A stretch of 64,000 nucleotides of DNA from Bacillus sp. FJAT-45350 (GTDB lineage Bacteria; Bacillota; Bacilli; Bacillales; NISU01), in NCBI RefSeq assembly GCF_002335805.1, contig NZ_NISU01000001.1:938079-1002078 (forward strand), in the 5' to 3' direction. The translations under genes were made by a program, and so were the position numbers. Shown in pieces: positions 1-9,610 of the stretch. Under the pieces are notes generated by a model, which saw only the letters and a list, made by a program, of their open reading frames with translations, was not told the origin of the DNA and did not search any database. Within the stretch, counting starts at the first letter, position 1. Each line of letters starts with the position of its first letter.

Positions 1-1381
1 TTTAGACGTTACAAGCCCAGCTACTGGTGAAGTAGTAGGAACGATTACATACGGTGACGAAAAAGATACTGCTAAAGCAATTGATGCGGCAGATGCTGCG
101 TTTAAAGAGTGGGGTAGTGCAACAGCGCGTGAAAGAGCTAAATGCTTACAAAAGCTTTCTGGTTTACTTGCGAAGAATCGTGATGAGCTAGCTGGAATTA
201 TTGCTGCTGAATTAGGTAAGCCAATTCGTGAAGCAACTGGAGAAGTACTTGGAGCAGTTGATAACTTCGCTTGGTATGCTGAAGAAGCAAAGCGTGTATA
301 CGGGGAAACAGTTCCATCAACATTCCCTAACAAACGTATTCATGTAATGAAGCAACCTGTTGGGGTAACTGCTGCAATTACGCCTTGGAACTTTCCAATC
401 AATATGGCAGCTCGTAAAATTGCACCAGCTTTAGCTGCAGGTTGTACAGTTGTTCTTAAGCCAGCTGAGGCAACTCCATTAACAGCTGTTCGTTTATTCG
501 AATTAATCGAAGAAGCTGGATTCCCTAAAGGGGTAGTAAACCTTGTATTAGGTGAGCCAAAAGCTGTTGGTAAAGAAATCATGGAAAATGAAAAAGTAAG
601 CAAAGTAACGTTTACTGGTTCAACACCTGTTGGTAAGCTATTAATGAGCCAAGCATCTAACCAATTAAAGCGTATTTCATTAGAGTTAGGTGGTCACGCA
701 CCATTTATCGTATTTGAAGATGCTGATTTAGATGCTGCTGTTAAAGGCTTATTTGACAGTAAATACCGTAACACTGGTCAAATGTGTATTTGTACGAACC
801 GTTTATACGTACACGAGTCTGTGGCAGAAGAGTTTGCTGCGAAGCTTGTGAAGCGTGTTGAAAGAAGTGTTGTTGGTGATGGTCGTAACAAAGAAGCTGA
901 AATTGGACCATTAGTTAACCAAGCTGGTTTAGATAAAGTATTAGACCACATTGAAGATGCAAAATCAAAAGGCGCTACTGTGTTAACTGGTGGGGAGCGC
1001 TTAACTGGTGAAGGTTATGATAATGGATTCTTCTGTTCACCAGCTGTTCTATCAAATGTAACTCCTGAAATGAAAATTGTAACAGAAGAAACATTTGGAC
1101 CAGTTGTTCCAATTATCACATTCAAGGATGAAGAAGAAGTAATTGCAGCGGCAAACGACAGCAAGTATGGTCTTGCAGCTTATATGTATTCTCAAAATGT
1201 AAGCAGATGTATGCGTGTTCCTGAAAAACTTGAGTACGGTATCGTTGGCGTAAATGATGGATCACCTACACAAACTCAAGCTCCTTTCGGTGGCTTTAAA
1301 GAAAGTGGTTTAGGCCGTGAAGGTGGTAAATGGGGAATTGAAGGCTTCTTAGAAACGAAATTTGTTTCTTACGGAGTATAA
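1..1381 (+). CDS. gabD: NAD(P)-dependent succinate-semialdehyde dehydrogenase, 5' truncated by window edge
   Basis: Oxidises succinate semialdehyde to succinate, the last step of GABA degradation. The frame is open from base 2 and gives 459 residues; family members have about 480, so some 15-25 N-terminal residues lie outside the window. Visible aldehyde dehydrogenase hallmarks are the Rossmann segment ITPWNFP, the catalytic-Glu motif LELGG and the nucleophile motif NTGQMCIC. The CxC pair matches the catalytic Cys and redox-switch Cys known in SSADH enzymes. The C-terminal PFGGFKESGLGREGG is typical of the GabD subfamily. A strong terminator follows directly, so it ends a transcript. The aldehyde dehydrogenase call is firm; the exact substrate is inferred from the subfamily motifs. 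Confidence 0.88.
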   Translation, partial: LDVTSPATGEVVGTITYGDEKDTAKAIDAADAAFKEWGSATARERAKCLQKLSGLLAKNRDELAGIIAAELGKPIREATGEVLGAVDNFAWYAEEAKRVYGETVPSTFPNKRIHVMKQPVGVTAAITPWNFPINMAARKIAPALAAGCTVVLKPAEATPLTAVRLFELIEEAGFPKGVVNLVLGEPKAVGKEIMENEKVSKVTFTGSTPVGKLLMSQASNQLKRISLELGGHAPFIVFEDADLDAAVKGLFDSKYRNTGQMCICTNRLYVHESVAEEFAAKLVKRVERSVVGDGRNKEAEIGPLVNQAGLDKVLDHIEDAKSKGATVLTGGERLTGEGYDNGFFCSPAVLSNVTPEMKIVTEETFGPVVPIITFKDEEEVIAAANDSKYGLAAYMYSQNVSRCMRVPEKLEYGIVGVNDGSPTQTQAPFGGFKESGLGREGGKWGIEGFLETKFVSYGV

Positions 1382-1390
1382 TATAATACT

Positions 1391-1430
1391 AAAGGGACTA
1401 ATCGTACTATCGGTTAGTCCCTTTATTTTA
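1391..1430 (+). terminator. Intrinsic terminator after gabD
   Basis: An 11-bp perfect stem (AAAGGGACTAA pairing with TTAGTCCCTTT) is followed by a short T-rich run, 9 bases after the gabD stop codon. Confidence 0.85.
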
Positions 1431-1492
1431 TACTAACATTGCCAAAATTTATCAACCTTGCTACTATTAATGTATTAGTAGGAGGTATTCAT

Positions 1493-3172
1493 GTGGATGA
1501 TAAAAAAGGCAAAACTAAAAGAAATAAAATTCGTGTAATATTGCGAAAATGGGTATTAATTTATACATTTATCATTGCCTCTTTAATTTTATTACCGACG
1601 TTTTTAATAGAATTTCAACAATCGAATCAACAGACGCAGAAAGAAATAGAAAATATAGTACAGGCACAATCTTTCTCGTTTGAAAATTGGCTTAACGATC
1701 GTTCTAGAGATATAAATATCATTTCAAAGCTAGATAAAGTAAGGGATCATGATTTTGAACGAACAAAAGAATATTTTCATAACTTTATAGAAGAAAAAGA
1801 AGAATTTTCAGATTTGGTTTTCGTTAACGAAAATGGGCTTGTTCAATTTGATACGGTATCTGCTAGTCTTGATCGAGCGAGTGATGGAGACATTATCGAT
1901 GTTAGAGGTCGCGAGTATTTTAAAATAGCAAAAAATGAAATGCAGGAACATATAACAGATGTTTTAATTAGTAAGGTAACGAATAGACCAATTGTAGTAT
2001 TAGCCTCACCAGTATTAGATAATGAAGGGAATTTTAATGGAGTTGTCTTTGGTGCAATTGATTTATCGACTATAGATGAATTAATGAAAGGTTCTCAAAT
2101 TGGAAGTACAGGTCACTCTTATATTGTAAACAACGATGGGGTATTGTTAACAGAGTCATGGCTGGAGGAACAGCGAAGTGTAGCCTCACATTTGAATTAT
2201 AAGATAGACGAACATATTTTTCAGCTTGCAAAAAAAAATGTAAATCAGTCTCCAATTATTTATCGAGATCCTCATGGGAAACAAGTTTTTAGTTCAAGTA
2301 CGTGGATTAATCAAGACAACTGGTTGCTTATTACAGAAGTAAGTGCGTTTGATTCATACATAAACTTTATTAAAAAAACATCGCTTGTTGGTCTATCTAT
2401 TTTAGTAGCTATTATTATTGCGAATCGTTTACTCTTCTATTTTTCAAGAAATTCGATTGAATATCCAATTGAACAACTTCTTCAAGGAGTAAAGAATTTG
2501 GAGGATGGTAATTATAGTTATAAAATAAAAGAACTAGATAAACGCACTACAGCAAACGAGTTTAGTCAATTATATGATGCCTTTAATCGTATGAGTGAGA
2601 AAGTAAGAGGACAGTTTGATTCATTAGAAGAAATATCGGCTACTTGTCAGCTTACAAATTTGTATAACCGACATTATCTAATGGACCGTGGTGAAGAAAT
2701 ATTGAATAGCTGTTACCAAGCAGGTATTTCTTGTTCCTGTATTACGATTGACGTTGATTATTTTAAGAAAGTAAACGATACATTTGGTCATCTTGTTGGT
2801 GATGAAGTACTTACACATGTAGCTAATGTTATATCTACATCTGTTCGCAATTTGGATATTGTTGCACGCTACGGAGGAGAAGAGTTTGTTGTAGTTCTAC
2901 CAAATTCAAATGAGGTAAGTAGTATGCAAGTTGCAGCTAGAATTAGAGAAGAAGTAGAAGCGAATCCATTAAGCATTAACGATAAGAGTATAAACTGTAC
3001 AGTTAGTTTAGGTGTTGCAGAGGCAAAGCCTACTGATGGTGCGATAACTTTGCTGGAGTTAATAGGCAATTCTGATAAATCTCTTTATCATGCGAAGGCG
3101 AGTGGTCGAAATCAAATTCAGCAATTTTCTAATTTAAAAGAAACAACAGAAGAGAATGATACTAATATATAA
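1493..3172 (+). CDS. Membrane diguanylate cyclase with extracellular dCACHE sensor, HAMP and GGDEF
   Basis: Synthesises cyclic di-GMP in response to an extracellular ligand. GTG at 1493 is chosen because an AGGAGG lies about 7 bases upstream; a more 5' TTG (1439) has no SD. The 559-aa protein has a TM helix at about 19-42, an extracytoplasmic double-CACHE-like region at about 43-290, a second TM at about 296-318, a HAMP-like linker, and a GGDEF domain from about 383. The active site is GGEEF at 461-465, so it should be catalytic. The product-inhibition I-site RxxD (RNLD, 452-455) sits exactly five residues before GGEEF. No EAL domain. It stands alone between two terminators. The ligand is not predictable from sequence. 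Confidence 0.88.
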   Translation: MDDKKGKTKRNKIRVILRKWVLIYTFIIASLILLPTFLIEFQQSNQQTQKEIENIVQAQSFSFENWLNDRSRDINIISKLDKVRDHDFERTKEYFHNFIEEKEEFSDLVFVNENGLVQFDTVSASLDRASDGDIIDVRGREYFKIAKNEMQEHITDVLISKVTNRPIVVLASPVLDNEGNFNGVVFGAIDLSTIDELMKGSQIGSTGHSYIVNNDGVLLTESWLEEQRSVASHLNYKIDEHIFQLAKKNVNQSPIIYRDPHGKQVFSSSTWINQDNWLLITEVSAFDSYINFIKKTSLVGLSILVAIIIANRLLFYFSRNSIEYPIEQLLQGVKNLEDGNYSYKIKELDKRTTANEFSQLYDAFNRMSEKVRGQFDSLEEISATCQLTNLYNRHYLMDRGEEILNSCYQAGISCSCITIDVDYFKKVNDTFGHLVGDEVLTHVANVISTSVRNLDIVARYGGEEFVVVLPNSNEVSSMQVAARIREEVEANPLSINDKSINCTVSLGVAEAKPTDGAITLLELIGNSDKSLYHAKASGRNQIQQFSNLKETTEENDTNI

Positions 3173-3180
3173 GTATGACA

Positions 3181-3213
3181 AAAGGATGTCTCCACGTATA
3201 GAGACATCCTTTT
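3181..3213 (+). terminator. Bidirectional intrinsic terminator
   Basis: A 12-bp stem (AAAGGATGTCTC pairing with GAGACATCCTTT) is followed by T residues, between the diguanylate cyclase and the convergent squalene/phytoene-synthase-family gene. Confidence 0.85.
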
Positions 3214-3235
3214 CCTAGTGGTAGCCTATATAAAG

Positions 3236-4057
3236 CTACTCACCAACAACTTTATTTACAATCTGGAACACGTCGTCTCGACTAAGCTTTTCGTGACCTT
3301 TTTCAATAGCATCTAATGTACCTATTGCAAGAGCAAGTGGTATTTTACAGAAATATAGGATTGGCCCAGAACGTAATTCCTCAAGGTAGAGCTGTCCTTT
3401 ATTTAAGTTACTTCTTGCATAACGGAACATATCCTCAAGCTCCCATCCTTCAGGAAAGAAGTCTACTCCTCCACGTTCTAAATCTTCCGTTCGATTACGT
3501 ATAATATTTACAGCTTGTAATCCACGGCCGAAAGCAATGGCAAGCTCATTATCAGTTTTTGTATTGTCATACCACTCCCAAAGTTTTGAAAGAAGTGTGC
3601 CGACTAACCCAGCAACATAATAAGTGTATTCATCGAGGTCCTCTTTAGAGGTAACAGAGAAGTCTCTTTCTACCCATTTGGCCATTCCTTCTGCCATTTC
3701 AGTAGTAGATTCTATAACTTGTGGAGTAATTTCTTCTGGACAAAAAGAAATCCATTCTTCTAATTGTAATGACACATCCGGTAATTTTGCTGAATATGGT
3801 TTAAAGAGTGTTTCTAAATCAGCTTGTCTAGTTTGGCTACTTAATGTTGCTGCAACTGAACGTAGTAAAGCTGCCTTTTCTTCTTTTACTATTTCTGGAT
3901 GGTCTTCTATTTCATCAATTGCTCTCATTGCCAAGTACGCTGAGGCAACAGCTTCTTTTAGTTGGTCAGGTAAGAAGGTAATCGGTATATAAAAAGTGCG
4001 GCTTGTTTCCTTCAACATTTCCATCGCGGTATTGTGTAATTCCATTTGCTCACTCAT
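3236..4057 (-). CDS. Squalene/phytoene synthase family protein (YisP-like)
   Basis: A 273-aa all-helical trans-isoprenyl diphosphate synthase-fold protein. The first Asp-rich motif is intact (DEIED at 48-52), as is the SRTFY segment near residue 20 that binds substrate in the family. The second motif, usually DxxED, reads NRTED at 188-192, so its first Asp is Asn. From the family, this site helps bind Mg-diphosphate; its alteration suggests the protein may not do full head-to-head condensation. B. subtilis YisP, a homologue, is known to me as a farnesyl diphosphate phosphatase, and a similar role is plausible here. ATG has an AGGAGG about 10 bases upstream. It appears monocistronic. Confidence 0.75.
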   Translation of the reverse strand: MSEQMELHNTAMEMLKETSRTFYIPITFLPDQLKEAVASAYLAMRAIDEIEDHPEIVKEEKAALLRSVAATLSSQTRQADLETLFKPYSAKLPDVSLQLEEWISFCPEEITPQVIESTTEMAEGMAKWVERDFSVTSKEDLDEYTYYVAGLVGTLLSKLWEWYDNTKTDNELAIAFGRGLQAVNIIRNRTEDLERGGVDFFPEGWELEDMFRYARSNLNKGQLYLEELRSGPILYFCKIPLALAIGTLDAIEKGHEKLSRDDVFQIVNKVVGE

Positions 4058-4330
4058 ATATATAAAACCTCCTTAAATTCACTTTGTCTCAAATTATGTA
4101 TTGATAGCTTTCCCAATAGTTTTAAAAGGTAAAACAAAGGTAGAAAATAGGCTAAAATCGTTACTATATATTTTACCATTAATACAGTTTGAAATCGAGA
4201 GAAGTACAGCTAGAATTTTTCGACTGTATTTTTATATAATACATATTTTTGACAAACCTTCTCATAATTAGCGGTTTAATAAGGAATAATAAAAACTAGG
4301 TACTAATAAAGAAGGAGAAAGGTGATTAAT

Positions 4331-5428
4331 GTGAAAAAAACTGTATCAAAAAAATTTTATATGAAAGTGATAAGCTGTATGTTAATTTTATCTTTCATTT
4401 CTCCTATGTTAAATGTAAATACATATGCTCAAGAGTCAAAGTTAGCAGAAGCACCTGTGTTTATTGATAACAAAGCAGTTAGAACGAAATATATAATGCG
4501 AGATGGTCATATGCTCGTACCTTCGTTATTTTTCAAACATACAGGGATAAGGGTCGACTGGAATGAAGAATTTCGCTCAGCTGTTTTCAGATATGGAAGC
4601 ACCTATTTTGCTTTACCTGTTGGAACAAACTACTCTGATGATTATATGATGGATACAGGAACCTGGCAGAGAAGTATATTAACATCAAAAACTGTCGAAT
4701 TTAACGGTGAATTATTTGTGCCGCTTGTAGATGTAGCAAGAAAGTTTGGGATGACTGTTCGATATGATCCAACAGTGGCACGTACATTTATTACAACAAA
4801 TATTCCAGTACCTCAAAATGTGATTTATAGAGGAGATCCTAACAAAAAGCTTGTAGCTTTAACATTTGATGATGGTCCAGAAGATTACTATACAAAAAAA
4901 ATCTTAGACATCCTTAAAGAAAAAAATGCACCGGCTACGTTTTTTGTATTAGGTAAGCAAGTGGAAGAGTTCCCGACTATGATGAAGCGAATTGTTGATG
5001 AAGGTCATGGGATTGCAAACCATACTTGGAATCACCCTTTGATACCGAATATAGGTACTGACAAATTAATTGAAGAAGTCAGGTCAACACAACAAATAAT
5101 GGCTAAGACAGTAGGAAGACAACCAGACATAATTCGACCTCCATTTGGAGCATTTACAAAATCAGATGCCATCGTGTTAAATCAAATGGGCATGAGAATC
5201 ATTATGTGGTCTGTTGATACACTTGATTGGAGCGGTTTATCTGGTGATGAAATTGTCAACATTGTCCATAAAGATGTTACTCCTGGAGGGATCATTCTTC
5301 AGCATAACTTCCAATCAGACGCACGACTGTTAGATGGTACGATTGATGCTTTGCCAAGAATAATTGATGAACTAAGAGAAAAAGGATATAAATTTGTAAC
5401 AGTGCAAACATTGTTAGACAGTAGATAG
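4331..5428 (+). CDS. Secreted polysaccharide deacetylase with N-terminal copper-amine-oxidase-like domain
   Basis: Predicted to remove N- or O-acetyl groups from cell-wall polysaccharide outside the cell. The 365-aa product has a Sec signal peptide ending near TYA/QE (about residue 35), a copper amine oxidase N-terminal-like beta domain (about 40-155), then a NodB domain. Catalytic motifs present: TFDDGP (178-183), the metal-binding HTWNH, RPPFG, DTLDW and ILQHN. GTG at 4331 is favoured because the AAAGGTGA sequence precedes it; an in-frame GTG at 4322 lies too close to the AAGGAG. A terminator follows, so it is probably a single-gene transcript. Confidence 0.87.
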   Translation: MKKTVSKKFYMKVISCMLILSFISPMLNVNTYAQESKLAEAPVFIDNKAVRTKYIMRDGHMLVPSLFFKHTGIRVDWNEEFRSAVFRYGSTYFALPVGTNYSDDYMMDTGTWQRSILTSKTVEFNGELFVPLVDVARKFGMTVRYDPTVARTFITTNIPVPQNVIYRGDPNKKLVALTFDDGPEDYYTKKILDILKEKNAPATFFVLGKQVEEFPTMMKRIVDEGHGIANHTWNHPLIPNIGTDKLIEEVRSTQQIMAKTVGRQPDIIRPPFGAFTKSDAIVLNQMGMRIIMWSVDTLDWSGLSGDEIVNIVHKDVTPGGIILQHNFQSDARLLDGTIDALPRIIDELREKGYKFVTVQTLLDSR

Positions 5429-5448
5429 GGTAAACATATATCGTATAA

Positions 5449-5487
5449 AAAGCAAAGGAATGGTTGATTCTATCCTTTGCTTTTTTT
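5449..5487 (+). terminator. Intrinsic terminator after deacetylase
   Basis: The stem AAAGCAAAGGA pairs with TCCTTTGCTTT and is followed by a T-run. Confidence 0.88.
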
Positions 5488-5524
5488 GTAGTGTAAGAAA
5501 TATTTAAAATTTTTTCAAAATATA

Positions 5525-5550
5525 TGAAACTTTTTCCTTTTTGAAACGTC
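5525..5550 (+). promoter_or_regulatory. ECF-sigma-type promoter upstream of the YcdB/SLH gene
   Basis: TGAAAC at 5525-5530 and CGTC at 5547-5550 are separated by exactly 16 bases, matching the Bacillus extracytoplasmic-function sigma (SigM/SigW/SigX) consensus. The gene starts 128 bases downstream. Which sigma factor uses it cannot be told from sequence. Confidence 0.6.
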
Positions 5551-5677
5551 TATATCTATAGTGGCAATTCTACTGTAATAGGATAATAGTTACATTTTAG
5601 GTATAAGATACATATGATTCTATTATTTATGTTACTATAGCACTGACACTTAAATTACCAATAGTTGGAGGGTTATT

Positions 5678-7915
5678 ATGAAGTATAAACGAATAGGAAT
5701 TCTATCTTTATCGACCATGTTATCATTAGGGCTTGTAGCACCTACTATTAGTGCTGCAGATATTAATCAGGTTAGAGATCAACCAGAGCACAAAGTAATG
5801 GTATCTAGCTTAGAAGTTGAGTCTGTAGAAAAAAAGGATTTAATAGAAAAGATTCGTAAGCTATTCCCGAATAAGTTTGATATTTTAACAGAAAGTGACT
5901 TTCACATGGATCATCACCGTTATTATGGCTATGATGACGATGATACAATTAGATATAACCTTCACTATAATAAGCGTGTAGGGGATAACTATGTACATGG
6001 ACAATTTGAGTTCGTAGGGGAAGATTTAGAAATTCAGCATATGTACACACAACCTTTTGATGATAAAGGGGCATTGTTCCCACCAAAAGTGAATGAAGAT
6101 GAAGCTGAAAAGATAGCGAAGGATTTTCTAAACAAGATTGCCAATTCTTCAAATTATCAATTAAGTGATGAGCCCGACTACTATAATCCACCAACGAACC
6201 GTCCTTTAACAGAGGCTATTGAATATCGTTTTCACTTTGAGCGATTACAAGATGGCATTCCTGTATTAGGACAAGGCATACATATTACTGTACTTGGGAA
6301 TGGTGAAATCACTAATTTTTCGAATAGTCAATATCAATCAAAGCCACTTCAATTTGAGCAAATAAAAAACGTATTAGACGATGAAAAGGTTCTAGAAAAA
6401 ATTAAAGAGAACCTTAACCTAGAATTAAAATACAAAGTTGACTATGACTACTATTATGGTGGCGAAGATGTTGAATTAAGTCTTGTTTACGTTCCTAGTC
6501 CTTCAATTGAAGGTGTTCACGCAATTAACGGCAAATGGAAGATTGGTCCTAGCTTTGTCGATGAATTACCAGAGCCTTCAGAAGTAAAAATGCTTCGAGA
6601 CCAAGCATCTACAAATGCTACTCCAATTTCAAGAGATGCAGCGAAAGAAAAGGTTGAGTCATTGCTCAAACCATTTGTAGGAGAAAATGAACAGTTAAGA
6701 ATCCACGGTGTCCATGAAGTAGATAATCAAGGAATGACACTTTATGATGTAAATTATATGATTGAAAGTAGAACAGGAGGACACGGTTCAAGTATTGCAA
6801 TTAATAAACAAACAGGTGATGTCATACGTTTCCACAACCCAACTGGTTATTATAGAGGAAACAGTGATGTAAAAGTAAATGTTTCATATCAAGATGCTTT
6901 GAAAAAGGCAGTTGAGAAATTAAATGAATTATCACCATCAATTTTACATCACTATTCATATCCAACTGTCGATTTAAAAGAAACAGGATATGGCGGTGTC
7001 TATAATCTATCATTCCCACGTGTTGTTAATGGTATCGAGGTAATTGGTAGTAATATTTCAGTAGATATCTCTGCTGAAGACGGTTCTTTACAATCTCTTT
7101 ATACAAACCATCCAACACTAACAAATGTACCTGAAATTAGTACAGCTGTTGATAAAGAAAAGGCACAAGAAGACTTTAATCGAGATTTAGAAGTAGAGTT
7201 AACGTACATGAATGATTTCAGAAGTGAAAACAATCAATACCATTACCTTGTGTATCAAGGAATGTTTGCCAAACCTTATCAATTTTACGATGCAGTTGAA
7301 GGTACATGGAAAAATGAAAGATACGTAGAAGAAGGTAGAGAAGCTGTAGAAGTGACCCACTCATGGGCAGAGGAAGAACTTAATTATTTAATTAAAGCAG
7401 GTATTATTGAGATAGATAATATGGAAGAATTTAATCCTGACGAATCAATCTCTAAAGGTGAAGCGTTAAAAGTACTAATGAAATCTTTAACTAGGTTCTA
7501 TCCGCACTACCCTTATGAAGACAGAGATGACAAGCGTTTTGAGAATATCGATAGCTCACATCCATTATATGATATAACAAATCGAGCAGTAGAAATTGGA
7601 ATTCTAGATACGAAAACTAGTACATTTGATTATGAATCTACTTTATCAAGACAGGAATTAGCTATTTGGTATATTCGTGCATTAGGACTAGAAAATGCTG
7701 CGAAGCATAGTGACATTTATAAACTTTCATTCAAGGATGAAAGTGAAGTCGAGAAGGAATATCGTGGATATGTTGCACTAGTATCAGCTTTGGAAATCTT
7801 AAATGGAAGTAATAACCAATTTAAACCGAATGGAGAAGTAACAATGGCTCAATTAGCTGTTTCAAATCTCCGAATGGCACAACATACGACTAATCCACAA
7901 TATAGATATTATTAA
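5678..7915 (+). CDS. Exported YcdB/YcdC-domain protein with C-terminal S-layer homology domains
   Basis: A 745-aa surface protein of unknown biochemical role. It begins with a signal peptide ending in TISA/AD (about residue 26). The body carries repeated YcdB/YcdC-type (PepSY-like) modules, each with an alternating DAAKEKVE-like helix and strand pattern, up to about residue 560. The C-terminus (about 565-740) holds SLH-type repeats, with HSWAEEELNYL and ISKGEALKVL as recognisable signatures, which anchor proteins to secondary cell-wall polymer. The ATG follows a GGAGG by 6-7 bases. The upstream ECF-type promoter suggests envelope-stress control (inference). The SLH anchoring is firm; the function of the YcdB part is not known to me. 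Confidence 0.8.
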   Translation: MKYKRIGILSLSTMLSLGLVAPTISAADINQVRDQPEHKVMVSSLEVESVEKKDLIEKIRKLFPNKFDILTESDFHMDHHRYYGYDDDDTIRYNLHYNKRVGDNYVHGQFEFVGEDLEIQHMYTQPFDDKGALFPPKVNEDEAEKIAKDFLNKIANSSNYQLSDEPDYYNPPTNRPLTEAIEYRFHFERLQDGIPVLGQGIHITVLGNGEITNFSNSQYQSKPLQFEQIKNVLDDEKVLEKIKENLNLELKYKVDYDYYYGGEDVELSLVYVPSPSIEGVHAINGKWKIGPSFVDELPEPSEVKMLRDQASTNATPISRDAAKEKVESLLKPFVGENEQLRIHGVHEVDNQGMTLYDVNYMIESRTGGHGSSIAINKQTGDVIRFHNPTGYYRGNSDVKVNVSYQDALKKAVEKLNELSPSILHHYSYPTVDLKETGYGGVYNLSFPRVVNGIEVIGSNISVDISAEDGSLQSLYTNHPTLTNVPEISTAVDKEKAQEDFNRDLEVELTYMNDFRSENNQYHYLVYQGMFAKPYQFYDAVEGTWKNERYVEEGREAVEVTHSWAEEELNYLIKAGIIEIDNMEEFNPDESISKGEALKVLMKSLTRFYPHYPYEDRDDKRFENIDSSHPLYDITNRAVEIGILDTKTSTFDYESTLSRQELAIWYIRALGLENAAKHSDIYKLSFKDESEVEKEYRGYVALVSALEILNGSNNQFKPNGEVTMAQLAVSNLRMAQHTTNPQYRYY

Positions 7916-7933
7916 AAGAAGAAATATAAAGAT

Positions 7934-7973
7934 AAATGACCTACTTTAACAATGGATTAAGGTAGGTCATTTA
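7934..7973. terminator. Bidirectional terminator between convergent genes
   Basis: The stem AAATGACCTAC pairs with GTAGGTCATTT, and its right arm overlaps the last codons of the minus-strand membrane-protein gene. It serves the YcdB/SLH gene and possibly the convergent one. Confidence 0.7.
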
Positions 7974-8497
7974 TAGATCGATTTTTTCGTAGATTTTTTC
8001 TCAGTAGGAATTTCTTCCGTATTCTTTGGTGGTAGTTTAAAGAACCATAATACATAAAAGTAAGCAATTAAATCGACTATTGATATTGTTAAAAAGCTCC
8101 AATACCGACGCCATTTTTTATATTCAATTAATTTCGTGAATTTCACTAAAAAATATTCGAATAAAGTGATCAGTGTAGGAGAAATAAGATGGTACACTGA
8201 TTTTACAAGCAGATTTTTTCTATGAGGGTAATAAATAATAAAAAATGCACAAAGAGCTGGGTATACAAAATACTCAAATGTAAAGCTTGTCTTGTTTGCT
8301 TTCTTAAATATACGTAATGGGTATCTTATTAACCCTTTTTCTACAACAACTAATCCAAAGAGCCATGTAAGTAATTGTTTAAAAAGGAATGCAAGATGTG
8401 CTTGTCTTTGTTTCTCCTTAGGCACAAAAAGTAGCAAAAGAAGTGCCATACTAATCCAGGAGAATGATAAAATAACCTTATCTCTCCTCTTACTCAA
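7967..8497 (-). CDS. CBO0543-like integral membrane protein
   Basis: A 176-aa hydrophobic protein with about five predicted membrane segments and a basic C-terminal tail (KKSTKKSIYK). The FTFEYFVYPALCAF stretch and overall layout resemble the CBO0543 family of Firmicute membrane proteins, whose role is not known. The start is TTG at 8497, supported by GGAGGG six bases upstream; no ATG has an SD. It is divergent from speD and convergent with the YcdB/SLH gene. The membrane topology is certain, the family assignment moderate. Confidence 0.6.
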   Translation of the reverse strand: MSKRRDKVILSFSWISMALLLLLFVPKEKQRQAHLAFLFKQLLTWLFGLVVVEKGLIRYPLRIFKKANKTSFTFEYFVYPALCAFFIIYYPHRKNLLVKSVYHLISPTLITLFEYFLVKFTKLIEYKKWRRYWSFLTISIVDLIAYFYVLWFFKLPPKNTEEIPTEKKSTKKSIYK

Positions 8498-8642
8498 ATG
8501 TATCCCTCCAATTAAAGAACATGATACTGCTTAGTTTTCTCAAATAGAAAAAAAGTATACGTATGTTTTTTATCTTACAGGTTGGGTAACATAAAAGTAA
8601 TTAAATGGACAGTATTACTATTCTAAAAAGGGGAAATGTTTG

Positions 8643-9452
8643 ATGAGTTTAACACCTGAACAGCGCATAACCCTTCATGGGTTTAATAATCTGACGAAAT
8701 CATTGAGCTTTAATATGTATGATATATGTTTTACAAAAACTAAAGAAGAGCGGGAAGCTTATATAGAATATATTGATGAGCAGTATAGTGCAGAGCGATT
8801 AACAAGCATTTTAAAAAATGTATCAGATATTATTGGCGCTCATGTTCTAAATGTAGCGAAGCAAGATTATGTTCCTCAAGGGGCAAGTGTGACGATATTG
8901 GTTTCTGAAGGCCCTGTTGTAGAAGTACCGACAGAGTCATATGAAGAATCTCCAGGTCCGTTACCTGACAATGTTGTTTTGCAGTTAGATAAAAGCCATA
9001 TAACTGTTCATACATACCCAGAATTCCACCCAAATGAAGGGATAAGTACGTTTAGAGCAGATATCGATGTTTCAACATGTGGCGAAATATCACCACTTAA
9101 GGCATTAAATTATCTAATTCATTCATTTGATACAGATATAATGATAATGGATTATCGTGTACGTGGTTTTACGAGAGATATTAATGGTGAAAAGTTATTT
9201 ATTGATCATGATATTAACTCAATCCAAAATTACATTCCTGATGAAGTCAAAAGCCAGTATGATATGATTGATGTAAATGTATATCCTGAAAATATTTTTC
9301 ATACAAAATGTAAATTACGTGGCTTTGATTTAAATAATTATCTTTTTGGTTATACAAAAGATAAATTATCTGATGAAGAAGAAAATGAAATTACGAAAAG
9401 ATTACAACATGAAATGGATGAAATATTTTATGGGAAAAACATTAAACATTAA
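8643..9452 (+). CDS. speD: S-adenosylmethionine decarboxylase proenzyme, E. coli type
   Basis: Decarboxylates S-adenosylmethionine to supply the aminopropyl group for spermidine synthesis. The 269-aa protein matches E. coli SpeD along its whole length, including [13 protein letters not shown] at the start and [24 protein letters not shown] and [12 protein letters not shown] later. Self-cleavage should occur before Ser118 in the KSH motif (117-119), generating the pyruvoyl cofactor. This is the long class, not the short SpeH type of B. subtilis. ATG at 8643 is preceded by AAGGGG; a TTG one codon earlier is less likely. No spermidine synthase gene adjoins it. Confidence 0.95.
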   Translation: MSLTPEQRITLHGFNNLTKSLSFNMYDICFTKTKEEREAYIEYIDEQYSAERLTSILKNVSDIIGAHVLNVAKQDYVPQGASVTILVSEGPVVEVPTESYEESPGPLPDNVVLQLDKSHITVHTYPEFHPNEGISTFRADIDVSTCGEISPLKALNYLIHSFDTDIMIMDYRVRGFTRDINGEKLFIDHDINSIQNYIPDEVKSQYDMIDVNVYPENIFHTKCKLRGFDLNNYLFGYTKDKLSDEEENEITKRLQHEMDEIFYGKNIKH

Positions 9453-9472
9453 TTGACTTAATAATATTAATT

Positions 9473-9512
9473 GGGGTGTCCTAAAGGCTAGAGTTATCCT
9501 TTTGGACACCCC
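9473..9512 (+). terminator. Palindromic terminator after speD (repeat family member)
   Basis: The stem GGGGTGTCC...AAAGG pairs with CCTTTTGGACACCCC. It lacks a long T-run but closely resembles the hairpins at 26949, 41641, 58918 and 59913. Confidence 0.6.
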
Positions 9513-9610
9513 TAAGTAATGTTAGAAGGGGAAGAGGAAATTCTATTGAATACTAGTCATGCAACCTAGTATTCTACTTATTAGAAAAAATAGTGTTAGG
9601 AGAGTGTGTG

